DNA of 7,852 nt from Oscillospiraceae bacterium (lineage in GTDB: Bacteria; Bacillota; Clostridia; Oscillospirales; Oscillospiraceae): the NCBI GenBank assembly GCA_017557265.1, contig JAFZAM010000034.1, positions 1 through 7,852 on the forward strand. The letters are read 5' to 3'. Below, piece by piece: positions 1 to 5,648 of this stretch. Every line of letters starts with the position of its first letter. Position 1 is the stretch's first letter. Made by a program: the position numbers and the translations under genes. The notes under the pieces were generated by a model that was not told where the DNA came from, ran no database searches, and saw nothing but the letters and a program-made list of their open reading frames with translations.

Positions 1-54
1 CCGGGCGGCATGCTCGAAACGCTTTCTCTTTACAATTTACGCGCGGTGGAATAA
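1..54 (+). CDS. C-terminal end of an unidentified upstream gene (partial)
   Basis: Frame 1 is open from the window edge to a TAA at 52-54 and encodes 17 residues ending in NLRAVE. The codons fit the genes downstream, and the stop falls one base before a possible ATG at 56 of the next gene, the spacing expected inside an operon. Seventeen residues are too few to identify a family, so no function is offered. It could also be a chance open frame, since only 17 codons are visible. Confidence 0.45.
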   Translation, partial: PGGMLETLSLYNLRAVE

Positions 55-73
55 AATGAAAAAAACGGCTTAT

Positions 74-78
74 AAGGA
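74..78 (+). promoter_or_regulatory. Ribosome binding site favouring the ATG at 86
   Basis: AAGGA lies 7 bases before the ATG at 86. The alternative ATG at 56 has only a GGTGGA at 45-50 with a 5-base gap. The downstream site looks better and gives the N-terminal length usual for the HAD-IIA family, so the start at 86 is preferred, though 56 is not excluded. Confidence 0.5.
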
Positions 79-85
79 TAATCAC

Positions 86-883
86 ATGGAAAAACGCGAC
101 GTTTCAAAAATCGATCTTTTCCTTTTCGACCTCGACGGGACGCTCTATCTCGGGGAGGTTCTGTTCCCGTTTACGAAAGAGCTGCTGCGCGAGATAAGGG
201 CGAGAGGGAAGAAGTATCTCTATATGACTAACAACTCCTCGAAGTCCGTCGGCGACTACGTCAAAAAGCTCTCTCGGATAGGCATAGAAGCCGCCCCTGA
301 GGATTTCGTGACCTCCTCGCAGGCGACGATACGTTATCTCAAGCAGTATCACGAGGGAGCGACTCTCTACGTCTGCGGGACACGCTCTCTTAAAGCTGAG
401 TTTGCCGAAGCTGGTCTTGACGTCACAGAGGACGCCGATAAAGCTGAATGCGTCGTCATGGGATACGATACCGAGCTCGATTATAAAAAGCTTCTCGACG
501 TCAGCAGGCTGCTGACGGAGCGACCGGATATGCCTTATATCGCGACCAATCCCGACCTCATCTGTCCGACGGAGTTCGGGTACGTTCCCGACTGCGGGAG
601 CGTCTGCATCATGATCAAGAACGCGACCGGGCGTCTTCCCGTCGTTATTGGAAAGCCCGAGCCGATGATGCCGCTTCTTGCCATGGAGCGCGAGGGTATC
701 GAGCCTGAGCGCTGCGCCGTAGTGGGCGACAGGATATATACCGACGTCAAGTCCGGCCTTAACGCCGGCGCGAAGGGGATCCTCGTCATGAGCGGCGAGA
801 CGACTCCCGAGATACTCGCCGCGAGCGAAACCAAGCCGGACCTCGTTTTGCGCGACGCGGGCGAGATCATCGAATATCTATGA
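86..883 (+). CDS. HAD-IIA (NagD/AraL/PGP-like) phosphatase
   Basis: A cytoplasmic phosphatase of the HAD superfamily, type IIA cap, 265 residues from the ATG at 86 (275 from the in-frame ATG at 56). The four HAD motifs are all present. Motif I is DLDGT near the N-terminus, with the nucleophile D15 and acid D17. Motif II is the T of MTNNSS (T48), the lysine is in IGKPEP (K190), and motif IV is VGDRIYTD (D215, D220) for Mg2+ binding. The long cap between motifs II and III is typical of type IIA. Known members dephosphorylate sugar phosphates, nucleotides, phosphoglycolate or glycerol-3-phosphate, and sequence alone does not settle the substrate. It is followed after 39 bases by a transporter and then a glycerophosphodiesterase, so glycerol-3-phosphate is a reasonable candidate (inference). 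Family confidence is high; substrate confidence is low. Confidence 0.93.
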   Translation: MEKRDVSKIDLFLFDLDGTLYLGEVLFPFTKELLREIRARGKKYLYMTNNSSKSVGDYVKKLSRIGIEAAPEDFVTSSQATIRYLKQYHEGATLYVCGTRSLKAEFAEAGLDVTEDADKAECVVMGYDTELDYKKLLDVSRLLTERPDMPYIATNPDLICPTEFGYVPDCGSVCIMIKNATGRLPVVIGKPEPMMPLLAMEREGIEPERCAVVGDRIYTDVKSGLNAGAKGILVMSGETTPEILAASETKPDLVLRDAGEIIEYL

Positions 884-922
884 TTTTTCTTAAGCATAAA
901 GAAAACGAGAAGGAGAAATCTT

Positions 923-2359
923 ATGAGCAAAGAGAGATCAGGCGGCCTGAAGCTTAACCTCAGGCGTACGTTCCTCATCGGTTTCGCGTTTTTCGGCATA
1001 CTCCTGCTCTGGCAGGTATACGACTCGTGGTGCCCGACGTTTCTGACGGATATTTTCGCGCGACGCATGTACCACATCTCCTCGGCCGAGCTGAAGGCCG
1101 GCAGCCCGGACAAGATTTTGAACGTCCAGTGGATAGTCGGCATCATCATGGCGTGCGACAACCTGGCCGCGCTCATCCTTCTGCCTATCTTCGGCAATCT
1201 CTCCGACAAAACGAAGACGCCGATAGGCAAGCGCATGCCGTACATTCTTGTCGGGACGCTCGTATCCGCCGTCGCGTTCCCGTTCATCCCGCTCTTTTTC
1301 CACTACAATAACGTCGTCGCGATGGTCATAATGATGGCGATAGTCCTCATGTTCATGATGATGTACCGCAATCCCGCCGTCGCGCTCATGCCGGATATCA
1401 CTCCGAAGCCGCTCCGCGCAAAGGCAAACGGCATCATCAATATCATGGGTTACCTCGGCGGAGCGTTCGCGACCGTGCTCGGCATCTTCCTCAAGCTCTC
1501 GGACTACATAAACGTCGCCGACGAGGCGCGCAAGCTCTGGATAATAGAGATACCGTTCATCATCGCGTCGATACTCATGGTCGTCTCCGCGTTCGTTCTC
1601 TTCGCGACTATCAAGGAAAACAAGATAGCCGAGCAGATAAAGGACGAGATGGAGCTCGGCGAGCAGATGGCCGCCATCGAAAACCCCGTGAGCGACGACG
1701 CTCCGATGAGCCCCGCCAACAAGCGTATGCTTCTCGCCATACTCGGAGCGGAATTTCTCTGGTTTATGGCTGATAACGCCATCGGAACTTATATAGGAAA
1801 CTACGTCATCTACTACCTCAACTCCGTCTCCAGCGCGACGATGCTGCTGACCATAATAGGCGGCGTCGCGAGCGTCGTCGGCTTCGCCATCGCGGGCACG
1901 ATAGCGGATAAGATAGGGCGCAAATGGACGATATCCTTCGGCCTCGCGATAACGGTCGTCGCGCTCATCGTCATGTGCTTCGTCGTTCCGACGAAGTCCG
2001 TCGTAGGCGCTAACGGCGAGCACGCATTCCCGAAGCTTCTGTTCGCGGTCTGGGCTATAAAGGGCTTCGGTATGGCGCTCGTCCATAACTGCTCCTTCCC
2101 GATGGTCGTCGAGCTCTGCTCGAACAAGAAGATCGGCAAATTCACCGGCTATTACTACGCGGCGAGCATGTCCGCTCAGACCATCACGCCGATACTGCTC
2201 GGCCTCGTATTCAAGGTCACGCTCGCGTGGCGCGCGCTGCCCGTCTACGCGACGGTCCTGTTCGTGCTCAGCTGCATCGTTTTCACTGCTCTTGTCAAGA
2301 ATATTAAGGCCAAGAAGCTGCAGAACGCGCACGGTCTGGAGGCTCTGGACGGCGACTGA
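923..2359 (+). CDS. MFS transporter, GPH/SLC45-like sugar-cation symporter type
   Basis: A 478-residue inner-membrane carrier with about 12 hydrophobic segments in two halves, roughly residues 16-228 and 268-458. The halves are joined by a charged cytoplasmic loop (about 231-268). The MFS loop 2-3 signature appears as GNLSDKTKTPIGKR (residues 91-104) and is repeated in the second half as GTIADKIGRK (325-334). The stretch near residues 149-170, with PDITPKPLRAKANG, resembles the conserved loop of GPH and SLC45 sugar carriers. An AGGAG at 911-915 lies 7 bases before the ATG. It sits 39 bases after the HAD gene and 27 bases before the phosphodiesterase gene, all same strand, so the three are probably co-transcribed. 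The substrate cannot be read from the sequence. A sugar, polyol or glycosylated compound with cation symport is the family expectation. Confidence 0.9.
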   Translation: MSKERSGGLKLNLRRTFLIGFAFFGILLLWQVYDSWCPTFLTDIFARRMYHISSAELKAGSPDKILNVQWIVGIIMACDNLAALILLPIFGNLSDKTKTPIGKRMPYILVGTLVSAVAFPFIPLFFHYNNVVAMVIMMAIVLMFMMMYRNPAVALMPDITPKPLRAKANGIINIMGYLGGAFATVLGIFLKLSDYINVADEARKLWIIEIPFIIASILMVVSAFVLFATIKENKIAEQIKDEMELGEQMAAIENPVSDDAPMSPANKRMLLAILGAEFLWFMADNAIGTYIGNYVIYYLNSVSSATMLLTIIGGVASVVGFAIAGTIADKIGRKWTISFGLAITVVALIVMCFVVPTKSVVGANGEHAFPKLLFAVWAIKGFGMALVHNCSFPMVVELCSNKKIGKFTGYYYAASMSAQTITPILLGLVFKVTLAWRALPVYATVLFVLSCIVFTALVKNIKAKKLQNAHGLEALDGD

Positions 2360-2386
2360 CGCCGATAAACGCTGTTGGAGTAAACG

Positions 2387-3199
2387 ATGTACTGGATCAT
2401 CATCCTTATCGTCATAATAATAGGGCTGCCGTTTCTTTTCCTCGCTCCGGGGCACGCATCAAAGACGATGAAAGCGCCGTTTTACGGGCGCAACTTTGCG
2501 CACCGCGGGCTTCACTCGGAGGATAAGAGCGTTCCCGAAAACTCGCTCGCGGCGTTCCGCCTCGCGGTCGAGGCCGGCTACGGCATGGAACTTGACGTTC
2601 AGCTTTCAAAGGACGGCGAAGTCGTCGTATTTCACGACGACGACCTTAAGCGCGTCTGCGGCGTCGATGCGCGCGTTGACGAGCTCGACTATTCCGAGCT
2701 CTCAAAACTCCGTCTGTGCGGCACTGAGGAGCGCATACCGCTTTTCAGCGAGGTGCTTGACACCGTCAACGGCAAAACGCCGATGATCGTCGAACTCAAA
2801 ACGGGGAAGAGAAATAAAGAGCTCTGCCTCAAAACGCTTGATATGCTCAATGCTTACGGAGGAGACGCCTGCATCGAGAGCTTCGATCCGTTCATCGTGA
2901 CGTGGTTTGCGCATCACGCGCCGAAATTACTGCGCGGACAGCTTTCGCAGCGTACGAAGGATTTCAGAGAAGGCGGGTTAAAGCCCGCGACTGCCTTTAT
3001 CCTCGGAAACGTCCTCTTCAACGTTCTTGCAAGACCGCATTTTATAGCTTACAGGATAGGCGAGAGGCCGCTTCCCGTGCGTTTTTCCGAGGCGCTCGGA
3101 GCGATGCCGGTCGGATGGACGAGCCACGATCCGGCGAGCGAAAAAAGGCGCGACGCGGTCATTTTCGAATTCTACAGACCCGAAATAAGATACAAATAA
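2387..3199 (+). CDS. Membrane-anchored glycerophosphodiester phosphodiesterase (GDPD family)
   Basis: Hydrolyses glycerophosphodiesters, products of phospholipid or teichoic acid turnover, to glycerol-3-phosphate and an alcohol. It has 270 residues. A hydrophobic segment at about 2-20 is followed by a GDPD TIM barrel. The family signature is intact: AHRG (H39, R40), PENS (E51, N52), ELDVQ with metal ligands E68 and D70, the second catalytic histidine in FHDDDL (H83), then VELK (E136, K138) and an ESF motif further on. Basic residues follow the membrane segment (K26, K29, R35) and none precede it, so by the positive-inside rule the catalytic domain may face the cytoplasm (inference). GGAG at 2377-2380 serves the ATG. 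It is the last gene of the three-gene unit and runs into a terminator. The exact diester substrate is unknown; some family members act on lysophospholipids. Confidence 0.93.
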   Translation: MYWIIILIVIIIGLPFLFLAPGHASKTMKAPFYGRNFAHRGLHSEDKSVPENSLAAFRLAVEAGYGMELDVQLSKDGEVVVFHDDDLKRVCGVDARVDELDYSELSKLRLCGTEERIPLFSEVLDTVNGKTPMIVELKTGKRNKELCLKTLDMLNAYGGDACIESFDPFIVTWFAHHAPKLLRGQLSQRTKDFREGGLKPATAFILGNVLFNVLARPHFIAYRIGERPLPVRFSEALGAMPVGWTSHDPASEKRRDAVIFEFYRPEIRYK

Positions 3200-3205
3200 G
3201 CGCAG

Positions 3206-3239
3206 AAAGAGCCGCTCCTATAATCGGAACGGCTCTTTT
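3206..3239 (+). terminator. Hairpin terminator between convergent operons
   Basis: AAAGAGCCG-C-TCC (3206-3218) pairs with GGA-A-CGGCTCTTT (3226-3238), with one C/A mismatch and a 7-base loop, ending in a short T run. It starts 7 bases after the phosphodiesterase stop and ends 10 bases before the cupin stop on the other strand. It best suits + strand transcription; the run following it on the - strand (TTTCTG) is poorer, so its use in that direction is less certain. Confidence 0.85.
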
Positions 3240-3248
3240 GATTATGTT

Positions 3249-3809
3249 TTACTTTTTCCAGGCGTCGTCCTGCCAGTCAGCTTCCATGCATTCGCGGCAG
3301 GAGTTGCATTTCTTGCCCGGATGAAGCTTGCACATGACGGGTCCGTTGTACCACATCTCCTTCGTCCCGCTCGGCAGGTCGTATATCCCGCCGAACATGC
3401 CCTGCATGAGCGCAGCCTGGAAGAATACGGGCTTGTTTATCTCGACGAAATCAAGCGGGCAGTGAGAAACGCCCGCGGGTATGCGGATTATCGTCGGCTG
3501 CTCGATGACGTAATGCTCCTCGTCCTTGCCGATCTCGCCGATGGTGAACTCTATATGCGCGTCGAAATCGAAAAGGTTGGGGAACGTGCCGCCCAGAAAG
3601 ATGAGATACTCGTCGACCTTGTGCCTGTGCGGGTATTTGTCGATGCAGAACGGCTTGGTGAAGATCTGGAACCCGACGTTGTACTTCGCGCCGGGGAGCT
3701 GGCTCGCGCCTCTGAAATACGCCTGCGGGGAAACGACGAAATCGCCGGCGCCACCGGCCTTGACCTCGTTATACTCGGGATCGAATCTATGGACGAGCTT
3801 TTCGTACAT
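3249..3809 (-). CDS. Cupin-domain protein with cysteine-rich C-terminal tail
   Basis: A 186-residue protein of unknown function with a single cupin barrel. Cupin motif 1 is clear as HRHKVDE (H61, H63, E67) followed by LIFLGG. Motif 2 is IPAGVSH with the fourth metal ligand H116. All four likely metal ligands are present, so a metal-bound, enzymatically competent or ligand-sensing barrel is plausible. The last quarter carries C160, C168, C171 and C174 (the last three as CxxCxxC) with H163, which could bind zinc or an iron-sulfur centre. The start was placed at 3809 because AAGGAG at 3819-3824 lies 9 bases before that ATG. An upstream in-frame ATG at 3845 would put the likely -10 box inside the gene. 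It lies 76 bases after msrA with its own probable promoter. Isomerase, dioxygenase or regulatory roles are all possible. Confidence 0.85.
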   Translation of the reverse strand: MYEKLVHRFDPEYNEVKAGGAGDFVVSPQAYFRGASQLPGAKYNVGFQIFTKPFCIDKYPHRHKVDEYLIFLGGTFPNLFDFDAHIEFTIGEIGKDEEHYVIEQPTIIRIPAGVSHCPLDFVEINKPVFFQAALMQGMFGGIYDLPSGTKEMWYNGPVMCKLHPGKKCNSCRECMEADWQDDAWKK

Positions 3810-3818
3810 CACGGTCAT

Positions 3819-3824
3819 CTCCTT
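3819..3824 (-). promoter_or_regulatory. Ribosome binding site deciding the cupin start
   Basis: The - strand reads AAGGAG here, 9 bases before the ATG at 3809 and 6 bases before an in-frame GTG at 3812. Either start gives nearly the same protein. The ATG at 3845 has no such site at a workable distance. Confidence 0.65.
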
Positions 3825-3835
3825 GTTTTTTCTAT

Positions 3836-3864
3836 ATGATACCATTCACGGCAGAGAATGGCAA
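3836..3864 (-). promoter_or_regulatory. Probable sigma-70-type promoter of the cupin gene
   Basis: On the - strand, TTGCCA (3859-3864) and TATCAT (3836-3841) are separated by 17 bases and followed by an A-rich stretch and the cupin ribosome site. One or two mismatches per box leave it a good candidate. It suggests the cupin can be expressed apart from msrA. Confidence 0.6.
3842..3861. promoter_or_regulatory. Inverted repeat between -35 and -10: possible operator
   Basis: CCATTC (3842-3847) and GAATGG (3856-3861) form a perfect 6-bp inverted repeat with an 8-base centre. It fills the spacer of the cupin promoter and overlaps the -35 box by three bases. A repressor site at this position would block polymerase. 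A 6-bp match can arise by chance, so this is tentative. Confidence 0.3.
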
Positions 3865-3885
3865 TAGCGAGCGAAAGGCCGCTTT

Positions 3886-4374
3886 TTAATCTTTCGGATC
3901 GAATAAGCTTTTCGGGATATGGCAGTATCCTCCGGGATTCTTGTCGAGATACTTCTGATGGTATTCCTCAGCGCGGAAGAAATTGAGCAGGGGAGAGAGC
4001 TCGACCGCAAGAGGAGCGCAGGCCTTCTTCTCCTCGTAGGCCCAGACTTCACGTATCTCGGGCAGCTGATCGTCGCAGGTATAGTATATCCCCGTCCGAT
4101 ACTGTACCCCGGAGTCCTCGCCCTGTCTGTTCACTGACAGCGGATCGACGACGGTGAAGTAGTATTCGAGCAGCTTCGTAAGCGAGATGACGGCCGGATC
4201 GTAATCGACGCGCAGAGTCTCGGCGTGTCCGCTTCCGGCGCATACGTCCTTGTAACTTGGGGAGGTATCCGGGCCGTTTGCGTATCCGACCTCGGTAAAC
4301 TCGACTCCGGCGAACCGGTCGAAGTACTTCTGCATGCCCCAGAAGCACCCGCCCGCGAGATATATCGTCTTCAT
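3886..4374 (-). CDS. msrA: Peptide-methionine (S)-S-oxide reductase MsrA
   Basis: Repairs oxidised methionine by reducing the S-epimer of methionine sulfoxide in proteins and free methionine, using thioredoxin as reductant, in the cytoplasm. At 162 residues it is a normal single-domain MsrA. The catalytic motif GGCFWG holds the sulfenic-acid cysteine C10. Other hallmarks are GYANG (30-34), GHAE with the conserved glutamate E52, GVQYRTGIYY in mid-protein and YHQKYL near the end. C151 in the C-terminal GGYCHI is the probable resolving cysteine. No MsrB domain is fused and none is in the window. A GGGAGG-type site at 4379-4385 sits 5 bases before the ATG. The gene follows the metallopeptidase by 16 bases, so the two are likely one transcript. 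Confidence 0.96.
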   Translation of the reverse strand: MKTIYLAGGCFWGMQKYFDRFAGVEFTEVGYANGPDTSPSYKDVCAGSGHAETLRVDYDPAVISLTKLLEYYFTVVDPLSVNRQGEDSGVQYRTGIYYTCDDQLPEIREVWAYEEKKACAPLAVELSPLLNFFRAEEYHQKYLDKNPGGYCHIPKSLFDPKD

Positions 4375-4390
4375 GTCGTCCTCCCGTGAT

Positions 4391-4780
4391 TTAGTTACGC
4401 CCGTCCGAATGACGCTCGAGATAAGCCTGCTTCTTTCGCTCGTCCTCAGCCTCGAGCGACGAGGAATTATGGACGTTGCCGAGGTACTCCAGGTGATGGC
4501 GGAACTCGTGGCGCAGTATGCCGCGCAGTAGTTCCTTCGCCTCTTCGGGCCCGACGTGCGGATAGCACCTGTCGAACGAGCCCTTGTACATCACGATCTG
4601 GCGCATCCCGGCATAGAACTGATACTGTCCCATGGTGAACAGGTCGCCCTGCTTTGCATAGTCGGGTATCACCGTCGCTTCCGAGACGATTACGCCGCCC
4701 GAAAGCTCGCGGTAAAACTCCTCCGGCAGCTCGTCCATGAGCTCGGATATTATCTGTCTGTATTCTTCCAGATCAATCAT
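4391..4780 (-). CDS. Small zincin-type metallopeptidase family protein
   Basis: A 129-residue protein with the zinc-protease motif HEFRH (H91, E92, H95) inside a predicted helix. A downstream EAED near 110-113 could supply the third, glutamate ligand, as in gluzincins. The N-terminal half, with LPEEFYREL and later QIVMYKGSFDR, is the layout I associate with the Zincin_1/minigluzincin-like families (Pfam PF06262 type), usually annotated as 'metallopeptidase family protein'. No signal peptide is seen, so it is probably cytoplasmic. Substrate and physiological role are unknown, and proteolysis has not been shown for most such proteins. A GGAG at 4789-4792 lies 8 bases before the ATG. The gene starts only 62 bases after the tRNA-Gln gene, whose terminator lies between them, and it has no obvious promoter of its own. 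Confidence 0.82.
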   Translation of the reverse strand: MIDLEEYRQIISELMDELPEEFYRELSGGVIVSEATVIPDYAKQGDLFTMGQYQFYAGMRQIVMYKGSFDRCYPHVGPEEAKELLRGILRHEFRHHLEYLGNVHNSSSLEAEDERKKQAYLERHSDGRN

Positions 4781-4801
4781 CGCAATATCTCCGTCGTTTT
4801 G

Positions 4802-4839
4802 AAAAAAGCCTCTTTTGCCGGATCGACAAAAGAGGCTTT
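4802..4839 (-). terminator. Strong intrinsic terminator of the tRNA-Gln gene
   Basis: On the - strand a perfect 13-bp stem (AAAGCCTCTTTTG against CAAAAGAGGCTTT, 4827-4839 and 4805-4817) with a 9-base loop runs directly into a run of six T (4802-4807, partly in the stem). It starts 3 bases after the tRNA CCA end. Confidence 0.93.
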
Positions 4840-4841
4840 GA

Positions 4842-4915
4842 TGGCAGCGGGAGAAGGATTCGAACCCTCACAAACAGAGTCAGAGTCTGTCGTGCTACCC
4901 TTACACAATCCCGCT
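4842..4915 (-). tRNA. trnQ: tRNA-Gln, anticodon CUG, with encoded CCA
   Basis: Reading the - strand, a 74-base cloverleaf forms. The acceptor AGCGGGA pairs with TCCCGCT. The D-stem is GTGT/GCAC with a T-G pair. The anticodon stem is ACAGA/TCTGT with loop CTCTGAC, the variable loop has 4 bases, and the T-arm is GAGGG/CCTTC around TTCGAAT. The anticodon CTG occupies 4881-4883 and reads CAG glutamine codons. The discriminator is G73 and the first pair is a weak A-U, both fitting glutamine identity. The 3' CCA (4842-4844) is encoded. It is flanked by a consensus promoter and its own terminator, so it is an independent unit. Confidence 0.97.
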
Positions 4916-4928
4916 AAACGCAAAAGCT

Positions 4929-4956
4929 ATTATAGCGGAAAAGCGGGGTTTGTCAA
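4929..4956 (-). promoter_or_regulatory. Consensus sigma-70 promoter of tRNA-Gln
   Basis: The - strand shows a perfect TTGACA (4951-4956) and a perfect TATAAT (4929-4934) with a 16-base spacer, 13 bases before the mature tRNA 5' end. The match to consensus in both boxes suggests strong constitutive transcription, usual for stable RNA. Confidence 0.93.
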
Positions 4957-4960
4957 GTAG

Positions 4961-4990
4961 AAAAATCAAAATTAGTGATAAATCATCACT
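4961..4990 (-). terminator. Weak possible terminator after the amino-sugar operon
   Basis: On the - strand AGTGAT (4985-4990) and ATCACT (4974-4979) make a 6-bp stem with a 5-base loop, followed by a T-rich stretch (TTTTGATTTTT). It overlaps the stop codon of the beta-helix gene. The stem is short and AT-rich, so termination would be partial at best. Confidence 0.35.
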
Positions 4991-5648
4991 TGCGCTCGAC
5001 TATATTGTCCGCGGACTTGTAAATGTGGCCGGGCGGGACTACGCCGCGTACGCAGGAGACGGGATAGATGCTCGCGCCGCGCCCGATGACGGAGCCGGGA
5101 TTGAGGACGCTGTTGCAGCCGACCTCGACGTTGTCGCCGAGTATGGCGCCGAACTTTTTGCGCAGCGTCTCAAAATGCTCGTCGCCGTTTTTGACGACGA
5201 CAAGCGTTTTGTCGCTCTTGACGTTCGAGGTGACGCTGCCCGCGCCCATGTGGGCCTTGTAGCCGAGTATCGAGTCGCCGACGTAGTTGTAGTGGGGGAC
5301 CTGAACGTTGTCGAAAAGGACGACGTTTTTGAGCTCCGTGGAGTTTCCGACGACTGCGTTTTTACCGACGACGGCGCTTCCCCTTATAAACGCGCACTGA
5401 CGGATCTCGGCCTCGTGATCGATGATGACCGGCCCTTTGATATACGCGCTCGGGAAGATAGTCGCGTCTTTCGCTGCCCAGACCTCGGGCGCTATCTCGT
5501 CGTATTCGTCTTTCGGAAGAGTCGGTCCGAGCTTTTTGATAAAGTCGGAGATGAGCTCGAGAGCCTGCCAGGGGTATTCAAGACCCGTAAAGAGCTCCGC
5601 GGCTATCGTTTTTGAAGTGTCGAGCAGAGCGGATATCCTGACGTCCAT
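4986..5648 (-). CDS. GlmU C-terminal-like left-handed beta-helix (hexapeptide) protein, putative sugar-phosphate acyl/nucleotidyl-transferase family
   Basis: A 220-residue soluble protein. Residues about 60-205 form a left-handed parallel beta-helix built of hexapeptide repeats such as IIDHEA, VVGKNA and VIGRGA. The stretch VPHYNYVGDSILGYKAHMGAG (119-137) matches the GlmU acetyltransferase region, where HxxYxGD carries the catalytic histidine. H119 is the equivalent here. There is no N-terminal uridylyltransferase domain (no LAAGxGTRM); instead about 55 residues precede the helix. Databases often label such proteins 'UDP-N-acetylglucosamine pyrophosphorylase', which the sequence does not support because the pyrophosphorylase half is missing. 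Its ATG shares one base with the glmM stop (TAATG), so translation is probably coupled. The inferred role is acetylation of GlcN-1-P made by GlmM, or another step on an amino-sugar phosphate. It might instead be a structural or regulatory helix protein. Confidence 0.87.
   Translation of the reverse strand: MDVRISALLDTSKTIAAELFTGLEYPWQALELISDFIKKLGPTLPKDEYDEIAPEVWAAKDATIFPSAYIKGPVIIDHEAEIRQCAFIRGSAVVGKNAVVGNSTELKNVVLFDNVQVPHYNYVGDSILGYKAHMGAGSVTSNVKSDKTLVVVKNGDEHFETLRKKFGAILGDNVEVGCNSVLNPGSVIGRGASIYPVSCVRGVVPPGHIYKSADNIVERK

Noticed and set aside
535..1287. 250-codon - strand open frame spanning the HAD and MFS genes
   Set aside because: It bridges two real genes and their gap, is full of S, R and M with no motif, and lacks a convincing ribosome site.
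938..2455. A 505-codon open frame on the - strand across the MFS gene
   Set aside because: Its product is rich in D, R, E, H and Y with no hydrophobic core or family motif, and it lies opposite a clear 12-helix transporter. It is explained by the codon bias of the + strand gene.
4842..4990. tRNA-Gln as an integration site for a mobile element
   Set aside because: No integrase, no repeated tRNA 3' end and no change of gene content is visible on either side within the window.
4950..5615. Long + strand open frame across the beta-helix gene
   Set aside because: It is antisense to a well-supported hexapeptide-repeat protein, starts inside the tRNA -35 box, and has a composition of D, V, A and R expected from reading the opposite strand of that gene.
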